Shown one piece after another: positions 1-9,370 of a stretch of DNA of 64,000 bases (its first letter is position 1; every line of letters starts with the position of its first letter). Below the pieces are notes generated by a model. The model ran no database searches, was not told the DNA's origin, and was given only the letters and a program-made list of their open reading frames with translations. The DNA is from Streptomyces cavernae (GTDB taxonomy: Bacteria > Actinomycetota > Actinomycetes > Streptomycetales > Streptomycetaceae), in assembly GCF_004023625.1 (NCBI RefSeq), contig NZ_RPDJ01000023.1, positions 1 through 64,000 on the forward strand, in the 5' to 3' direction. Position numbers and translations under genes: made by a program.

Positions 1-1
1 C

Positions 2-112
2 GCTGACGCAGCCGAACGAGGCATCCAACGCGTCTGCTCCAGCGAGCAACTCCCGTGGTCCTTCCTCACCAACACCGGCCTCACCATCCACCATCAGCCC
101 CCACAGAACTAA
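2..112 (+). CDS. C-terminal end of an unidentified protein (partial)
   Basis: An open frame enters from the left edge and ends at a TAA at 110-112, giving the last 36 residues of a protein. They include the stretch CSSEQLPWSFLTNTGL and end in HHQPPQN. I do not recognise the family and there is too little to assign a function. The next gene lies on the opposite strand and converges on it, so this is the 3' end of a rightward transcript. Confidence 0.4.
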   Translation, partial: ADAAERGIQRVCSSEQLPWSFLTNTGLTIHHQPPQN

Positions 113-216
113 CGAAAAACTCAGTAGGGCTTGCCGGGAAATAACTTGCGTGCTCCAGGTCTTGACACCGCAGCTCAGGAGCGATGCTCGCCGACGAATT
201 ATTTATCGGAGAGCCC

Positions 217-1173
217 TTAGGGCTTCTCGCCGTCCCGGTCGACGAGGGACTGGGTCATCTTCATCTCGCAGAATGTGACCTCGCCCTTCTTGCGCGAGCG
301 CCCAGCCGACGAGCCGTCCTCATACTTCTCCTCGTAGTCGCGCACCGCAACCGACTGGTTCCCCTGGTACTGGAAGGTGTCGGGGTCGAGGAGGTACTCC
401 CGGCGCTGAACGGCCTTGCTGCCCAGGTCCGGGTATATGGCGATGGCGTCATGCCCCATGGGGTCCTTCACCAGGTGCGGGACCACCTCGATCCCGGGGT
501 CCGCGGCCAGGGCCCGGTACAGCTTGGCCATTCCCTGCGGAGGCACGGGATAGGCCTCGTCGAGGGTCGCCAGGAGCGCGAAGGTCTCGCGCTGCTCACC
601 CGTCAAGCCGGTGTCCTTGCCCATGGGGAACATGTCCGCCGCCTGCTTCCGGATCTCGGCGGGGTCGTCCGGCAGTGAGGCGAGCAGGCGATACAGCCGC
701 CGCTGCGAGGGCTCGTTGTCGCCGTCCTTATCGTCCTCCCTCACGGGGCTGTCGTACTGGACCCACTCCTCGCTCACCTCGGGCTTGGCATCGGGCGCCG
801 CGTCCGACGCTCCGTATTGGCACTGCGCGGTCTTCAGGTAGACCCACTGGCCGTCGCGCGGATGCAGATCCGGCTGCTGCGACACCACTTCCGCCGCCTG
901 CTCCAGGAGTGCCGTCGCGGACGTCAGGTCCGGGCTGGCAGGCTGCACGCCGCGCTCGGGTCCATCGCCACCGACGAGCATGGTCACCAGCACCGCGATG
1001 GTGATCACCGTCGCGGCGACCCCCGCAGCCGTCACGCGCCAGTCCAGCCGCACCCTGCGGGCAGAGCCCTGCTGCGCTGCTCCCAGCAGCTTTTGGCGGC
1101 CGGGAACCAGCCGCACCCGGTCCGGCGTCGGCGCATCGGCGCGCAACTCGTGCATCTTGGTCATGTCATCCAT
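217..1173 (-). CDS. CU044_5270-family membrane protein, partner of ECF sigma factor
   Basis: This 318-residue protein has a short cytoplasmic N-terminus containing LRADAPTPDRVRLVPGR, one membrane helix at about residues 48-68 and a large extracytoplasmic domain. The layout and the phrases WVQYDSPVRE and LYRLLASLPDDP match the actinobacterial CU044_5270 family, which is regularly encoded directly after an ECF sigma gene. A role as anti-sigma factor or sensor is inferred from that context; there is no zinc-binding HxxxCxxC motif in the short N-terminus. Its ATG overlaps the last 8 bases of the sigma gene, so translation is probably coupled. It is one of three such proteins in the window (others at 24443 and 59445). 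Confidence 0.85.
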   Translation of the reverse strand: MDDMTKMHELRADAPTPDRVRLVPGRQKLLGAAQQGSARRVRLDWRVTAAGVAATVITIAVLVTMLVGGDGPERGVQPASPDLTSATALLEQAAEVVSQQPDLHPRDGQWVYLKTAQCQYGASDAAPDAKPEVSEEWVQYDSPVREDDKDGDNEPSQRRLYRLLASLPDDPAEIRKQAADMFPMGKDTGLTGEQRETFALLATLDEAYPVPPQGMAKLYRALAADPGIEVVPHLVKDPMGHDAIAIYPDLGSKAVQRREYLLDPDTFQYQGNQSVAVRDYEEKYEDGSSAGRSRKKGEVTFCEMKMTQSLVDRDGEKP

Positions 1174-1798
1174 GGGTTACCGCCCCGTTGTGGTCGCTTA
1201 CGAGGGTGGGGTCGGCGCCGAGCGCCGTACGCATCTTGCGCCGCGCCCGGCTCAGCCGGGAGCGGACCGTGCCGACCGGCACCCCGAGGGCGTCGGCACA
1301 CTCCTGGTAGGTGAAGTCCGCCCAGGCGACCAGCAGCAGCACATGCCGGTCCTTCCCGGGCAAGGCCGCGATCGCCCCGGCCAGCGCCTGCTGCGAGGCC
1401 TCGGCCGTCACCCGCTCGTCGGCCCGTTCCGACCAGGACTCGGCCACCGGGTCGACGCCGGTACGGGCCAGCGCCCGCAGCGCCCGCACTTCGGAGCGGC
1501 GGTGGCTGCCGATGAGGTTGCTGGCGATGCCGTAGAGCCACGGCCGGGCACTGGCGCGCGCGACGTCGTAGCGGGCGCGGTTGCGGAAGGCGATGAGGAA
1601 GGTCTGCGCCGTGATGTCGTCGGCGTGACTGTCGCCCAGCCGGCGCATCACATACCGGTGGATCTCGGCGGCGTGTCTGTCGTAAAGCCTGGCGAATATC
1701 TCCGGCCGCTCCAGGGATTCCTGGATGACCAGCGCGTCGTCGGCGGGTGGATCCCCCACGAGGCCCTCGCTTCTTCGTGCAGTAGGAGTGGAGTGCAT
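1166..1798 (-). CDS. RNA polymerase ECF-type sigma-70 factor
   Basis: A 210-residue sigma factor with region 2 at about residues 35-100 (LYDRHAAEIHRYVMRRLGD, then DDITAQTFL) and region 4 at about 145-195 (YQECADALGVPVGTVRSRL), the usual two-domain ECF build. It should direct polymerase to a small regulon when released from its membrane partner, which is encoded downstream with an 8-base overlap. The ATG at 1796-1798 follows an AGGGAG ribosome site four bases away. The start region lies inside a perfect inverted repeat described separately. Target promoters cannot be told from the sequence. Confidence 0.93.
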   Translation of the reverse strand: MHSTPTARRSEGLVGDPPADDALVIQESLERPEIFARLYDRHAAEIHRYVMRRLGDSHADDITAQTFLIAFRNRARYDVARASARPWLYGIASNLIGSHRRSEVRALRALARTGVDPVAESWSERADERVTAEASQQALAGAIAALPGKDRHVLLLVAWADFTYQECADALGVPVGTVRSRLSRARRKMRTALGADPTLVSDHNGAVTHG

Positions 1799-1806
1799 TC
1801 CACTCC
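1785..1806 (-). promoter_or_regulatory. Start-codon hairpin of the ECF sigma gene
   Basis: On the coding (minus) strand GGAGTGGA, then ATGCAC, then TCCACTCC forms a perfect 8-bp stem with a 6-base loop. The 5' arm overlaps the ribosome binding site and the ATG start codon is in the loop. Such an RNA structure would be expected to limit initiation; as DNA it is equally a 22-bp operator-like palindrome. The structure is read directly from the sequence; the role is inferred. Confidence 0.6.
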
Positions 1807-2075
1807 CTGTTGTCCGAAGCGGCCAGGAGGGTTCACGCGCAGGAGATGCGCCAGGGCCCGTGCTTCCGTCGCCGCCGTGTGGCGCCGTATCACCATCCGC
1901 ATGCCGGCCCCCTCCGCCGCGGGAACACCCCTGCCGGCAGGGTCACCCGACGGGACGGCACACAATCCTCAGGCCCGCCGCTTCAGAGCAAGACCTGAAC
2001 TCCAGCGGTGGGCCGGCACGCCGAGCGGCCCGGTCAGCCCATCCGGCCGACCGGGCCGATCACCCGAAAGCGGCG

Positions 2076-2825
2076 TCAGATCGTGCCGCTCTCCCACCAC
2101 CAGTCGCGGCCGAGGTCAGCCCTGCTGTCGACGTGCTGGTGGTCCACGGTGTACCTCTCCAGTCCGGAGAACCCGCAGGTCTCCGCCTTCTGGTAGACCG
2201 TCTTGTTGGACACGCCGGGCACGTCGAGGTCGGCCGCGGTGCCGTACAGGTGCATACTGTCGCTGGCCCCGCCGATGTCGGCGTTGTGCGCGATGCTGCG
2301 GAAGCCGGAGGTGACCGTGATGGGCTTGTCGCCCAGCTTCTTGCGCAGCGCCTCCAGCTTGTACATGCAGCGGCGGACGTTCTCCTTCGTCTGCGACGCG
2401 CTCAGCCTGCCGCCGTTGAACGTTCCACTCGCCTGGTCCACGAACTCGCTCCAGTTGAAGTGGGTCGTGGAGCCGTCCGACTGCTCCAGCGCGTTGAGCT
2501 TCGCCTGGGTGTTGGGTCCTACGATGGCGTCGGCGGTGAGACCGTACGCCGTCTGGAACCGGCGGACGGCCGCCGCCGTGCCGGGGCCGAAGTCCCCGTC
2601 GATGCTGACCCGGCTGTGGGCGGCACTGTCCGCCGCCCAGCCCGCGACCCTGATCTGCAACTCGGTCACATCGGCGCCGCGGTCGCCCTGTTTCAGGGTG
2701 CGCGACCACGCATAGGCCTGTGCGACGCCCGAGAACAGCAGCTGACCGAACGTGGCGCCGACGCCGGCGGCCAGCGTGCCACGCAGCATGGCGCGGCGGT
2801 CGATGGGACGGAAGGAGGAAGTCAT
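2076..2825 (-). CDS. Secreted zinc D-Ala-D-Ala carboxypeptidase (peptidase M15A) with peptidoglycan-binding domain
   Basis: The 249-residue product begins with a signal peptide containing a twin-arginine-like RRAMLRG at residues 10-16, so export is probably by Tat. Next comes a PG_binding_1 domain (about 42-105) with the repeat signature DGDFGPGTAAAVRRFQ. The C-terminal M15A domain carries SMHLYGTAADLD (zinc His192 and Asp199 by position) and the distal DHQHVD around residues 228-232. This order matches the Streptomyces albus G DD-carboxypeptidase, which trims peptidoglycan stem peptides. An in-frame extension upstream to 3350 overlaps the next gene and is rejected; the chosen ATG fits the signal peptide. 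It lies 85 bp after the GH25 gene on the same strand, so the two wall hydrolases may be co-transcribed. Confidence 0.9.
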   Translation of the reverse strand: MTSSFRPIDRRAMLRGTLAAGVGATFGQLLFSGVAQAYAWSRTLKQGDRGADVTELQIRVAGWAADSAAHSRVSIDGDFGPGTAAAVRRFQTAYGLTADAIVGPNTQAKLNALEQSDGSTTHFNWSEFVDQASGTFNGGRLSASQTKENVRRCMYKLEALRKKLGDKPITVTSGFRSIAHNADIGGASDSMHLYGTAADLDVPGVSNKTVYQKAETCGFSGLERYTVDHQHVDSRADLGRDWWWESGTI

Positions 2826-2910
2826 CGTCGTCCTTTCGGGGAACGGTGGTGCGGCAAGAGGGCGGTAGGCGATCCGGGACGTGACGTTCTGCTCCTCGGT
2901 CCGGCCGTGA

Positions 2911-4257
2911 TCAGCGGTTGGCCAGACGGTCCAGATCGGCCTGGGTGCCGTTGAACACGTCAGCGGTCGCCGGTGCCTGGATGCCCGGGAAAAGCGCGGC
3001 GTCGGTGTACTGCCACATCGCCCAGGTCGTCGAGCCGTTCGGCAGCGGCGGCTGGGTGATCGACTGGCGGTAGTCCGCGAGTTGCAGCGGATACCGGGCG
3101 AAGGCGGTGGTCGAACCCAGGCAGTCGTCCAGGAAGGACTTCTGGGTGTAGATGATCGGGGTGCGGCCGAAGGCCGCCTCCACCCGGTCGAGCCAGGCCT
3201 TGGCGTCGTCCACCGTGCCGTAGGTGGGACACCGTCCGCTGCCGTCGTCCATGCGTTCCAGGTCGAAGATCGGCGGGAGGTCACCCGCACGCCGGCCGGT
3301 GTAGCCGGTCGCCCGCACGGCGGCGATGAACCGGTCGGCCTGCGCGGCACCCGTGTCGGGCGACGTGCCCGTGTAGAAGTGGTAGGGCGCGACGGCCAGC
3401 CCCGCGGCCCTGGCCGCCTCGAGGTCGGTGGCGAGGTATTCGTCGGTGACGTTCAGCCCCCGGGTCGCCTTGACCGTCGCGAACTCGACACCCGAGGCCC
3501 GGACGGCCTTCCAGTCGATGGGCGGGCCACCGGGGTGCTGGTACTTGGCCGTGTCCAGGCCGTCGATCGGGTAGCCGGCGGGGCGCGGTGGCGTGCAGTA
3601 CGTGTTGCGGCCGGCCCAGTCCGCCAGTTTGGCCCAGGTATTCGGGCCCACGACGCCGTCGGCACTGAGGTTGGCGCAGTGCTGGAACTCGATGACCCGG
3701 GCCTCGGTCCCGCCCCCGAAGTCGCCGTCGATCGCCAGCGGCGGGTAGTGGAACGGCTCCATGGCCAGGTTCAGACGGCACTGCGTCTCCTTGACCTCAC
3801 TGCCCTTCGCACCCCGTCGGAGCGTCGGGCGCGCGTCGGTGTGGCCGCACACGGTCGTCTGCGCCGTGCTCGGAACGCCCTGGTCTGCACAGGCGCGCGG
3901 TTGTGCGGCCCAGGTGTTCAGCGCCGCCCAGGTCTGCGGACCGAGCACACCGTCCACGCCCAGCCCGGCGCACCGCTGGAACTCCTTGACCCGGCTCTCC
4001 GTCGTCGGCCCGAACGATCCGTCCGTCGCGATCGGCGTGTACCGGCTCGGCTTCGTCGCCAGATTGAGCTCGCACTGCGCCTCGACCGCCGAGGCACCCG
4101 TCGATCCCCGCTGCAGCGTTGGCTGTGCGCTCGTGTGCCCACAGACCGCGACCGCGGTGGCTGCGGACTCCGCCGCCTGCACCGCCGTGGGCCCGTACAG
4201 GGGCAGGAGCGCTGCCACGGCGAGGGTCAGGCCCCGCAGAAGCGTCCTTCGTCCCAT
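2911..4257 (-). CDS. Secreted GH25-like lysozyme with two peptidoglycan-binding domains
   Basis: This 448-residue exported protein has a signal peptide (MGRRTLLRGL, ending near VQAAES), two tandem PG_binding_1 domains (about 40-110 and 125-195, each starting from CGHT and containing DG.FG..TE.RV.EFQ) and a C-terminal GH25-type barrel (about 215-448). GH25 landmarks seen are GLDTAKYQ, the acidic PPIFDLERMDDG and MWQYTD near the end. The family cleaves the N-acetylmuramyl beta-1,4 linkage in peptidoglycan. The start at 4257 was chosen because it has a GAGGGGG ribosome site and begins the signal peptide; 46 upstream in-frame residues look non-coding. The duplicated binding domains suggest tight wall attachment. 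Confidence 0.88.
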   Translation of the reverse strand: MGRRTLLRGLTLAVAALLPLYGPTAVQAAESAATAVAVCGHTSAQPTLQRGSTGASAVEAQCELNLATKPSRYTPIATDGSFGPTTESRVKEFQRCAGLGVDGVLGPQTWAALNTWAAQPRACADQGVPSTAQTTVCGHTDARPTLRRGAKGSEVKETQCRLNLAMEPFHYPPLAIDGDFGGGTEARVIEFQHCANLSADGVVGPNTWAKLADWAGRNTYCTPPRPAGYPIDGLDTAKYQHPGGPPIDWKAVRASGVEFATVKATRGLNVTDEYLATDLEAARAAGLAVAPYHFYTGTSPDTGAAQADRFIAAVRATGYTGRRAGDLPPIFDLERMDDGSGRCPTYGTVDDAKAWLDRVEAAFGRTPIIYTQKSFLDDCLGSTTAFARYPLQLADYRQSITQPPLPNGSTTWAMWQYTDAALFPGIQAPATADVFNGTQADLDRLANR

Positions 4258-4503
4258 CTGGTGTTCCCCCTCTTGTGAATCGCCGGAAGCCCCGGCGCGG
4301 AGCATGCTGGCAGCGGTCGTTCCACGCTGGATCCCCTGCTCCCCGATGGGGACGCCGGGACAGTCACTCGTCTGTGACCTGCGGGGGCGGACCACCGCCG
4401 GGGATGAATACGGGATACGGACGGCGGAGCCGGCCGTGGCCCCCCGGGAGACGGCGGGCCACGGAGTGAGCGTGCGGCTCAGCCGTGCGCGTTTCAGGAC
4501 GGG

Positions 4504-5211
4504 TCAGGAATCCAGGAACTGGCCGTGGCACGAGGCTTCCGTCACCCAGCGGTGGGAGCTGATCTCGTTGTCCACGTCGTAACCACTGGTGAAGCGTTTG
4601 TCCCGGACGAGGTAAGGCACGTACAGGGAAGACAGGTTCGTTGCGGTCTTCTCGATGCGGAACCAGGTCGCGAAGTCGCCGTAGAGCCGGTTCTTGGCGT
4701 CGGCCTGGCAACTGTCGCGAGGGGTCTGGACGGTGCCGCCGGCGGGAAGTTCGGCGGTCAGCATGCCGCTGGAGGGACCCCCTTCGAGCGCCGCGTTATA
4801 GCGGACGCGCTCTCTTTGCGGGAGTGCGTTGGCGTACGCGTTGTTCGGATCGTCGCGTTGGACGTTCTGGAGCTTGGCCCTGAGCCGGCTGCCGTAACCG
4901 TGTTTCCTCGCCCAGCCGACATCGGTGAGCACATATCCCTCGCCCTTGAGGTCGTCGACGGTCGGCAGCCAACCCACCCAGTACTTGAAGCCCTTGCCCT
5001 CCATGCACTGCTTCACGAGCAGCACCTCGGCCCGCTGGACGAGAATCTTTTCGGCGTCGGTCAGCTCCCGGCCTTGGGTCTTGGAACTCTGGGCTGTGGT
5101 GCCCTTCGGAGCGTGAGGGGCGGACTCGGGCCGGTGGCTCGCGGTGCAGCCGACCGCGGTGACGGCGACGATCAACGCGGAGACGCAGGCGGCAGTGAGC
5201 GCTCGCTTCAT
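4504..5211 (-). CDS. Putative lipoprotein, paralogue of the one at 17984
   Basis: A 235-residue protein with a lipoprotein signal ending in AVGC (lipid-modified Cys about residue 23) and a low-complexity linker. The mature part contains CMEGKGFKYW, then WARKHGYGSRL and YNAALEGG. The same landmarks in the same order (CMKEQGFPY, FRQKYGFGYA, YEKALGGPPD) occur in the lipoprotein at 17984-18952, so the two appear to be paralogues; this is my own comparison. Function is unknown. The start at 5211 begins the signal peptide; an alternative 13 residues upstream adds no hydrophobic segment. The gene is divergent from the SARP regulator. Confidence 0.75.
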   Translation of the reverse strand: MKRALTAACVSALIVAVTAVGCTASHRPESAPHAPKGTTAQSSKTQGRELTDAEKILVQRAEVLLVKQCMEGKGFKYWVGWLPTVDDLKGEGYVLTDVGWARKHGYGSRLRAKLQNVQRDDPNNAYANALPQRERVRYNAALEGGPSSGMLTAELPAGGTVQTPRDSCQADAKNRLYGDFATWFRIEKTATNLSSLYVPYLVRDKRFTSGYDVDNEISSHRWVTEASCHGQFLDS

Positions 5212-5655
5212 ACTGGTATCCCCCTGACTGCGGCGCCCCCAGGGGCGCATGCTTCCTACGGGCCCACCGCTCGCTTTCCGCGAGCCTGCGGATACGCCGG
5301 CTCGTCACCATGACGATGCGCGGCGATCTGCAGGTGTCTCTCCCCGGCCTCGGATCCGGCAGCTCTCTGATCCGGTAGCCCTCCGCCTTTGCACGGGACG
5401 CGCGTGGATGCGTGCGTCCGGCTCGGGCCGAGCGGTCCTGCTACCGACACCGCCGGGCGACCTCGCCCCCCGTCGCCGGCCTCCGGACCTGTTCTTCGGC
5501 CAGGGGTGCCGGCCCGCTCGGCCGCTCGGCGGTGGATGCGTCGATGGTGGTGCCCCGACCTGGTAAGGATCTTGTCGAGACCTTGTCGGCCTCGCGTGTG
5601 CCTGCTGTGATGGACGCGCACCCAAGGTGGTGGGGCACCGATCAGACAGGTTGGC
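5212..5655. other. 444-bp divergent intergenic region
   Basis: This region separates the minus-strand lipoprotein from the plus-strand SARP gene and must hold both promoters. Several frames are open but none resembles a protein. The only clear structure is the 11-bp-period direct repeat at 5571-5588, described separately. No convincing -35/-10 pair was identified. Confidence 0.5.
5571..5588 (+). promoter_or_regulatory. Candidate SARP-type operator (heptamer direct repeat, 11-bp period)
   Basis: CTTGTCG occurs at 5571-5577 and again at 5582-5588 with a 4-base spacer. Known SARP/AfsR-type binding sites are heptamer direct repeats with exactly this 11-bp spacing. It lies 67 bp before the GTG of the SARP gene, so autoregulation or regulation of the divergent lipoprotein is possible. 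The repeat is seen; the role is inferred. Confidence 0.5.
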
Positions 5656-8600
5656 GTGACGGATTTTCGACTGCTGGGCCCGTTGGAGCTGCGGGTGGCC
5701 GGCCGGATCGTGGAACCGGGCCCGCCGCAGCGGCGAGCCGTGCTTGCCTCCCTGCTGGCAGAGGCGGGCCGGCCGGTCCCGGTCGACACGCTGATGGACC
5801 GGCTGTGGGGTGAGCATCCGCCCGCCGAGGCCCGGGCCTCGCTCTATGCGCACATCGCCCGGATCCGTCGGCTCCTGGAGGCAAGGCCGGGCGCCCCGGT
5901 TCCTGAGGACGACGACCTCACGGCGCCACCGACAGTCCTGCGCCGCGCCGACGGATACCTGCTCACCGCCGCCCCGGACCAGGTGGACTTGCACCGCTTC
6001 CGGCAGCTGGTCGAGAAGGCCCGCGGATCTGCCCGCACCCAGGGGGAACGCGCACGGGTGCTGCGTCAGGCATGCGCGTTGTGGCGGGGAGAACCCATGG
6101 GCGGGCTCCCCGGGCCCTGGGTGGCCCGGACCCGGGAGAGCTGGAAGCAGGAGTACATCGCCGCGCTGGTCGCCTGGGCGGACTGCGAGCTGGAGGCGGG
6201 CAACCATGCGGCGGTGGTCGGTCGGCTGCCTGACCTGATCGCCGAACACCCGCTGGTCGAGCCGCTCGCCGCAGCGTTGATGAGGGCGCTGCACATCGGT
6301 GGACGCGGTCCGGAAGCTCTTGCCTGTTTCGCCGCGTTACGGGAGCGGCTGGCCGAGGAACTCGGTACCGACCCGGGGCCCGAGGTGCGGCGACTCCACC
6401 AGGCGATCCTCCGCGGCGAGGACACCGCACCCAGCCGGGCCGACCGGCGCGAGGGCGTGGTGGGCACGCGCCACACAGCGGCGTCAGCCACCGTTGCGAC
6501 GCGTCCGGAGGCGCCCGGCCGTCGCGGTGACCGGCTCGTGGGACGTGCCGAAGAGGTGGCGATGTTCGACCGTCTTCTCGGGGACCTGACCACCGGTGGG
6601 TCCGGCACCCGGGCGCCGGTGGTGGAGCTCGCCGGTGAACCGGGCATCGGCAAGACACGTCTGCTCGCCGAGTTGGGCGAGCAGGCGAGGAAGCGCGGAC
6701 TGCTCGTGCTGGCCGGGCGCAGCACGCAGTTCGACCAGACCCCATACGGGGCCTTCGTGGACGCGCTGGACGACCACCTCGCTTCCGTGATCCCGGACGG
6801 AGGCCCTGTGGACGTCTTGCCGACGGCGGCGGTGCGACAACTCGGTGCTGTCTTCCCCGCACTGTGGAACGACCGTCTGGCAGCGCAGCCGGCGCGGGCT
6901 GAGCGGTACTGGCTCCATCGGGCCGTGCGGTCGTTGCTGGAAGCCATGGCCGGTGGTGGTCAGGGACTGGTGCTCACTCTGGACGATCTGCACTGGGCGG
7001 ACGACGCGACCGCCGAGTTGGTCGACCACCTGATACGGCATCCGCCGAAGGCGCCGGTGCTGCTCGCGCTCGCCCACCGTCCGCGGCAGATCCCGCCTCG
7101 CCTGTCCGCGGCTCTGGCCTGGGCCGGGGCGGCCGGCCGGATGTCCCAGGCGGACCTGGGGCCGCTGTCGTCAACGGACGCGGCGGGACTGTTCGCGGGC
7201 GACATGGGGCCGGGGCGCTGGCGGCAGCTGTACGAGGTCAGCGGCGGCAATCCGTTCTACCTGGAGGCGCTGACCCGGATGCCCTCCGAACGGCTCGCTC
7301 CGGCCGTCCCTCTGGATCCGACAGCCTCCGTGATCGATGTGCCCCGACCGGTGCGGGACTCACTCCTGGCGGAATTACAGGGCCTGTCGGATCCGGCGCG
7401 GCTCTGCGCACGTGTGGCTGCGGTCCTCGGCGACTCCTTCGCGGTGACGATGGTCGCGGCCGTCGCCGGAAGCGATCACGTGCGTGCCCTCGCAGCCCTT
7501 GACGAACTCACCGCACACGACGTGGTGCGGCCCATGGGAGCCCCGGGCCAGTTCAGGTTCCGCCATCCGCTGCTGCGAGCCGCCGTTTACGAAGGAGCGG
7601 GCGCCGGCTGGCTGATCAGCGCGCACGGCCGCGCCGCTGAGTGCCTCGCGGCGCAGGGGGCCTCGTTGGCCACGCAGGCCTCGCACGTCCAACGATCGGC
7701 GCTTCCGGGTGACGAGAAGGCCGCGCATCTGCTCGCGCGGGCCGCCCGGGACGTGCTGACCATCGCTCCGGCCACCGCCGCGCACTGGACAGGGGAGGCC
7801 CTACGGCTGCTGGGTGACGAGGCCGGCCTCAAGCCGGAACTGTGGTTGCAGAGGGCCGGCGCGCTCGGCGCGGCCGGACGGTTGCGGGAAAGCCGCGACC
7901 TGCTGCGTGCCACGGCTTCGCTGTTGCCTGCTCAGGCCGGGGACATCCGGGTCCGCGTCGTCCTCGCCCAAGCCACGATGGAGTGGATGCTCGGCGACTG
8001 CGAGCAGGCGATGCGCTCGCTGCTCCGGGAGTTGGAGGACCGGGGCGGCCGGTCGGCGCACGACACAGCGGAGTTGCAGATGGCGCTTGCCGCCATCGCA
8101 CAGCGCACGGATGAGTTCCCCACAGCCGTCCGCTGGAGCGAACGGGCACTCGTCTTCGCCGAGAAGGCGGACGATCCGCCACGGCTCGCCCTGGCCCGAG
8201 GACTGCTGGCGCTTGCGTACGCTTCGAACGGCGACCAGGCCCGCTCCCGAGTCCACCTGGCTCACCTGCTCAAGACACTCGGTGCGGCGCAGGGTGACCA
8301 GCCGGAGTACATCGACGCCCTCTCCGTGATCGGCTGGACGGAGCTGCTGCACGCCCGCTACGACTCGGCCCTGCACCATCTCGACCAGGGACTCGAGTTG
8401 TCCCGCCGTACAGGCAACAGCCTGTTGCTCAGTGACCTGTTCGCCGCCTCCGCGCACGTTCATCTGCTCCTCGGACACCTCGACGACGCGAGCAGATGCG
8501 CTGAGGAGGCACTGGAAGCCGCATCGTTCGTCGGCAGCGCCGAGGCATCCTCCTTCGCCTCCGCGGTGCTCGCCGCGACGCGCATGTGGCAAGGGGACTA

Positions 8601-9216
8601 CGCCACCGCCCATGCCATCCTCGAGAAGCTGGTCGTCGCCCTGCGCGCGACCGACGATGCCGAGCCGGCACCGGTCAGGTCGGTCGCGCTCGGCATTCTC
8701 GGTCAGGTCATGCTCTTCAACGGTGATCCGGACGGCTGCATCCGCACCGTCACCCGGGCGGGCGGCGGTCCTGACCTGCTCAGGTTCGAGGCCCCGACGC
8801 GCAATCTGTGGTTCGCGCTGCTGTCCGGTGCCGAACTGGCCAGGGGCGACCGCGCCGCCGCCGACTCCTGGGCAGAGCGAGCCGCGGCCGCGGTGAGTCC
8901 TGAAGGACCACGACACCAGCAGGCCTTCGTCGCGCTCTCCCGCGCCGAGATCCATCTCGACCGGCGGGACACGGCGGTTGCGGCGCGGTCCGCACTGGAT
9001 GCCGCCGAGGCGTTCGGTGCCTGTCGTATGCCGCTCTACGAGGCAATCGCGCGGGTGAAGGCCGGTGTTGCGCTGGCCGCGTCGCCCGAGCGCAGGATCG
9101 ATGCCCTGGCTCAGCTGGAACAGGCTCAGTCACTGTCCGCGACACGTGGTGCCCACGGTCTGTCTGCGGCGGCCGAGGCCGAGTACCGTCGCATCGCCGA
9201 GTCGCCCGGACCCTGA
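5656..9216 (+). CDS. SARP/AfsR-family transcriptional regulator with ATPase and TPR-like domains
   Basis: A 1,186-residue regulator. Residues 1-95 form an OmpR-like winged helix (FRLLGPLELRVAG..PPQRRAVLASLL); about 100-250 is a bacterial transcriptional activation domain (BTAD); about 290-500 is an AAA-type NTPase with Walker A GEPGIGKT near residue 327 and Walker B LTLDDLHWAD near 440. The remaining half is alanine/leucine-rich helical repeats of TPR type. Proteins of this build (large SARPs such as AfsR) activate secondary-metabolite or morphological genes, but no biosynthetic cluster adjoins it here. It starts with GTG at 5656, and a SARP-like direct repeat lies upstream. There is no C-terminal LuxR helix-turn-helix. 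Confidence 0.9.
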   Translation: MTDFRLLGPLELRVAGRIVEPGPPQRRAVLASLLAEAGRPVPVDTLMDRLWGEHPPAEARASLYAHIARIRRLLEARPGAPVPEDDDLTAPPTVLRRADGYLLTAAPDQVDLHRFRQLVEKARGSARTQGERARVLRQACALWRGEPMGGLPGPWVARTRESWKQEYIAALVAWADCELEAGNHAAVVGRLPDLIAEHPLVEPLAAALMRALHIGGRGPEALACFAALRERLAEELGTDPGPEVRRLHQAILRGEDTAPSRADRREGVVGTRHTAASATVATRPEAPGRRGDRLVGRAEEVAMFDRLLGDLTTGGSGTRAPVVELAGEPGIGKTRLLAELGEQARKRGLLVLAGRSTQFDQTPYGAFVDALDDHLASVIPDGGPVDVLPTAAVRQLGAVFPALWNDRLAAQPARAERYWLHRAVRSLLEAMAGGGQGLVLTLDDLHWADDATAELVDHLIRHPPKAPVLLALAHRPRQIPPRLSAALAWAGAAGRMSQADLGPLSSTDAAGLFAGDMGPGRWRQLYEVSGGNPFYLEALTRMPSERLAPAVPLDPTASVIDVPRPVRDSLLAELQGLSDPARLCARVAAVLGDSFAVTMVAAVAGSDHVRALAALDELTAHDVVRPMGAPGQFRFRHPLLRAAVYEGAGAGWLISAHGRAAECLAAQGASLATQASHVQRSALPGDEKAAHLLARAARDVLTIAPATAAHWTGEALRLLGDEAGLKPELWLQRAGALGAAGRLRESRDLLRATASLLPAQAGDIRVRVVLAQATMEWMLGDCEQAMRSLLRELEDRGGRSAHDTAELQMALAAIAQRTDEFPTAVRWSERALVFAEKADDPPRLALARGLLALAYASNGDQARSRVHLAHLLKTLGAAQGDQPEYIDALSVIGWTELLHARYDSALHHLDQGLELSRRTGNSLLLSDLFAASAHVHLLLGHLDDASRCAEEALEAASFVGSAEASSFASAVLAATRMWQGDYATAHAILEKLVVALRATDDAEPAPVRSVALGILGQVMLFNGDPDGCIRTVTRAGGGPDLLRFEAPTRNLWFALLSGAELARGDRAAADSWAERAAAAVSPEGPRHQQAFVALSRAEIHLDRRDTAVAARSALDAAEAFGACRMPLYEAIARVKAGVALAASPERRIDALAQLEQAQSLSATRGAHGLSAAAEAEYRRIAESPGP

Positions 9217-9370
9217 CCGGCCGGAACGGTCTGCCCCTCCTGACGGGTCCGACAGGGAAGTCAACGCGACGGCGGGGTCGGCCGGGACCGGCGGGCCGCC
9301 GGGCCAGGCTGTGGAGGCAGGGGAAGTGGCCCTGACCATTGATCTTCCATGGCTGCTCGAGCTTGCCCGC

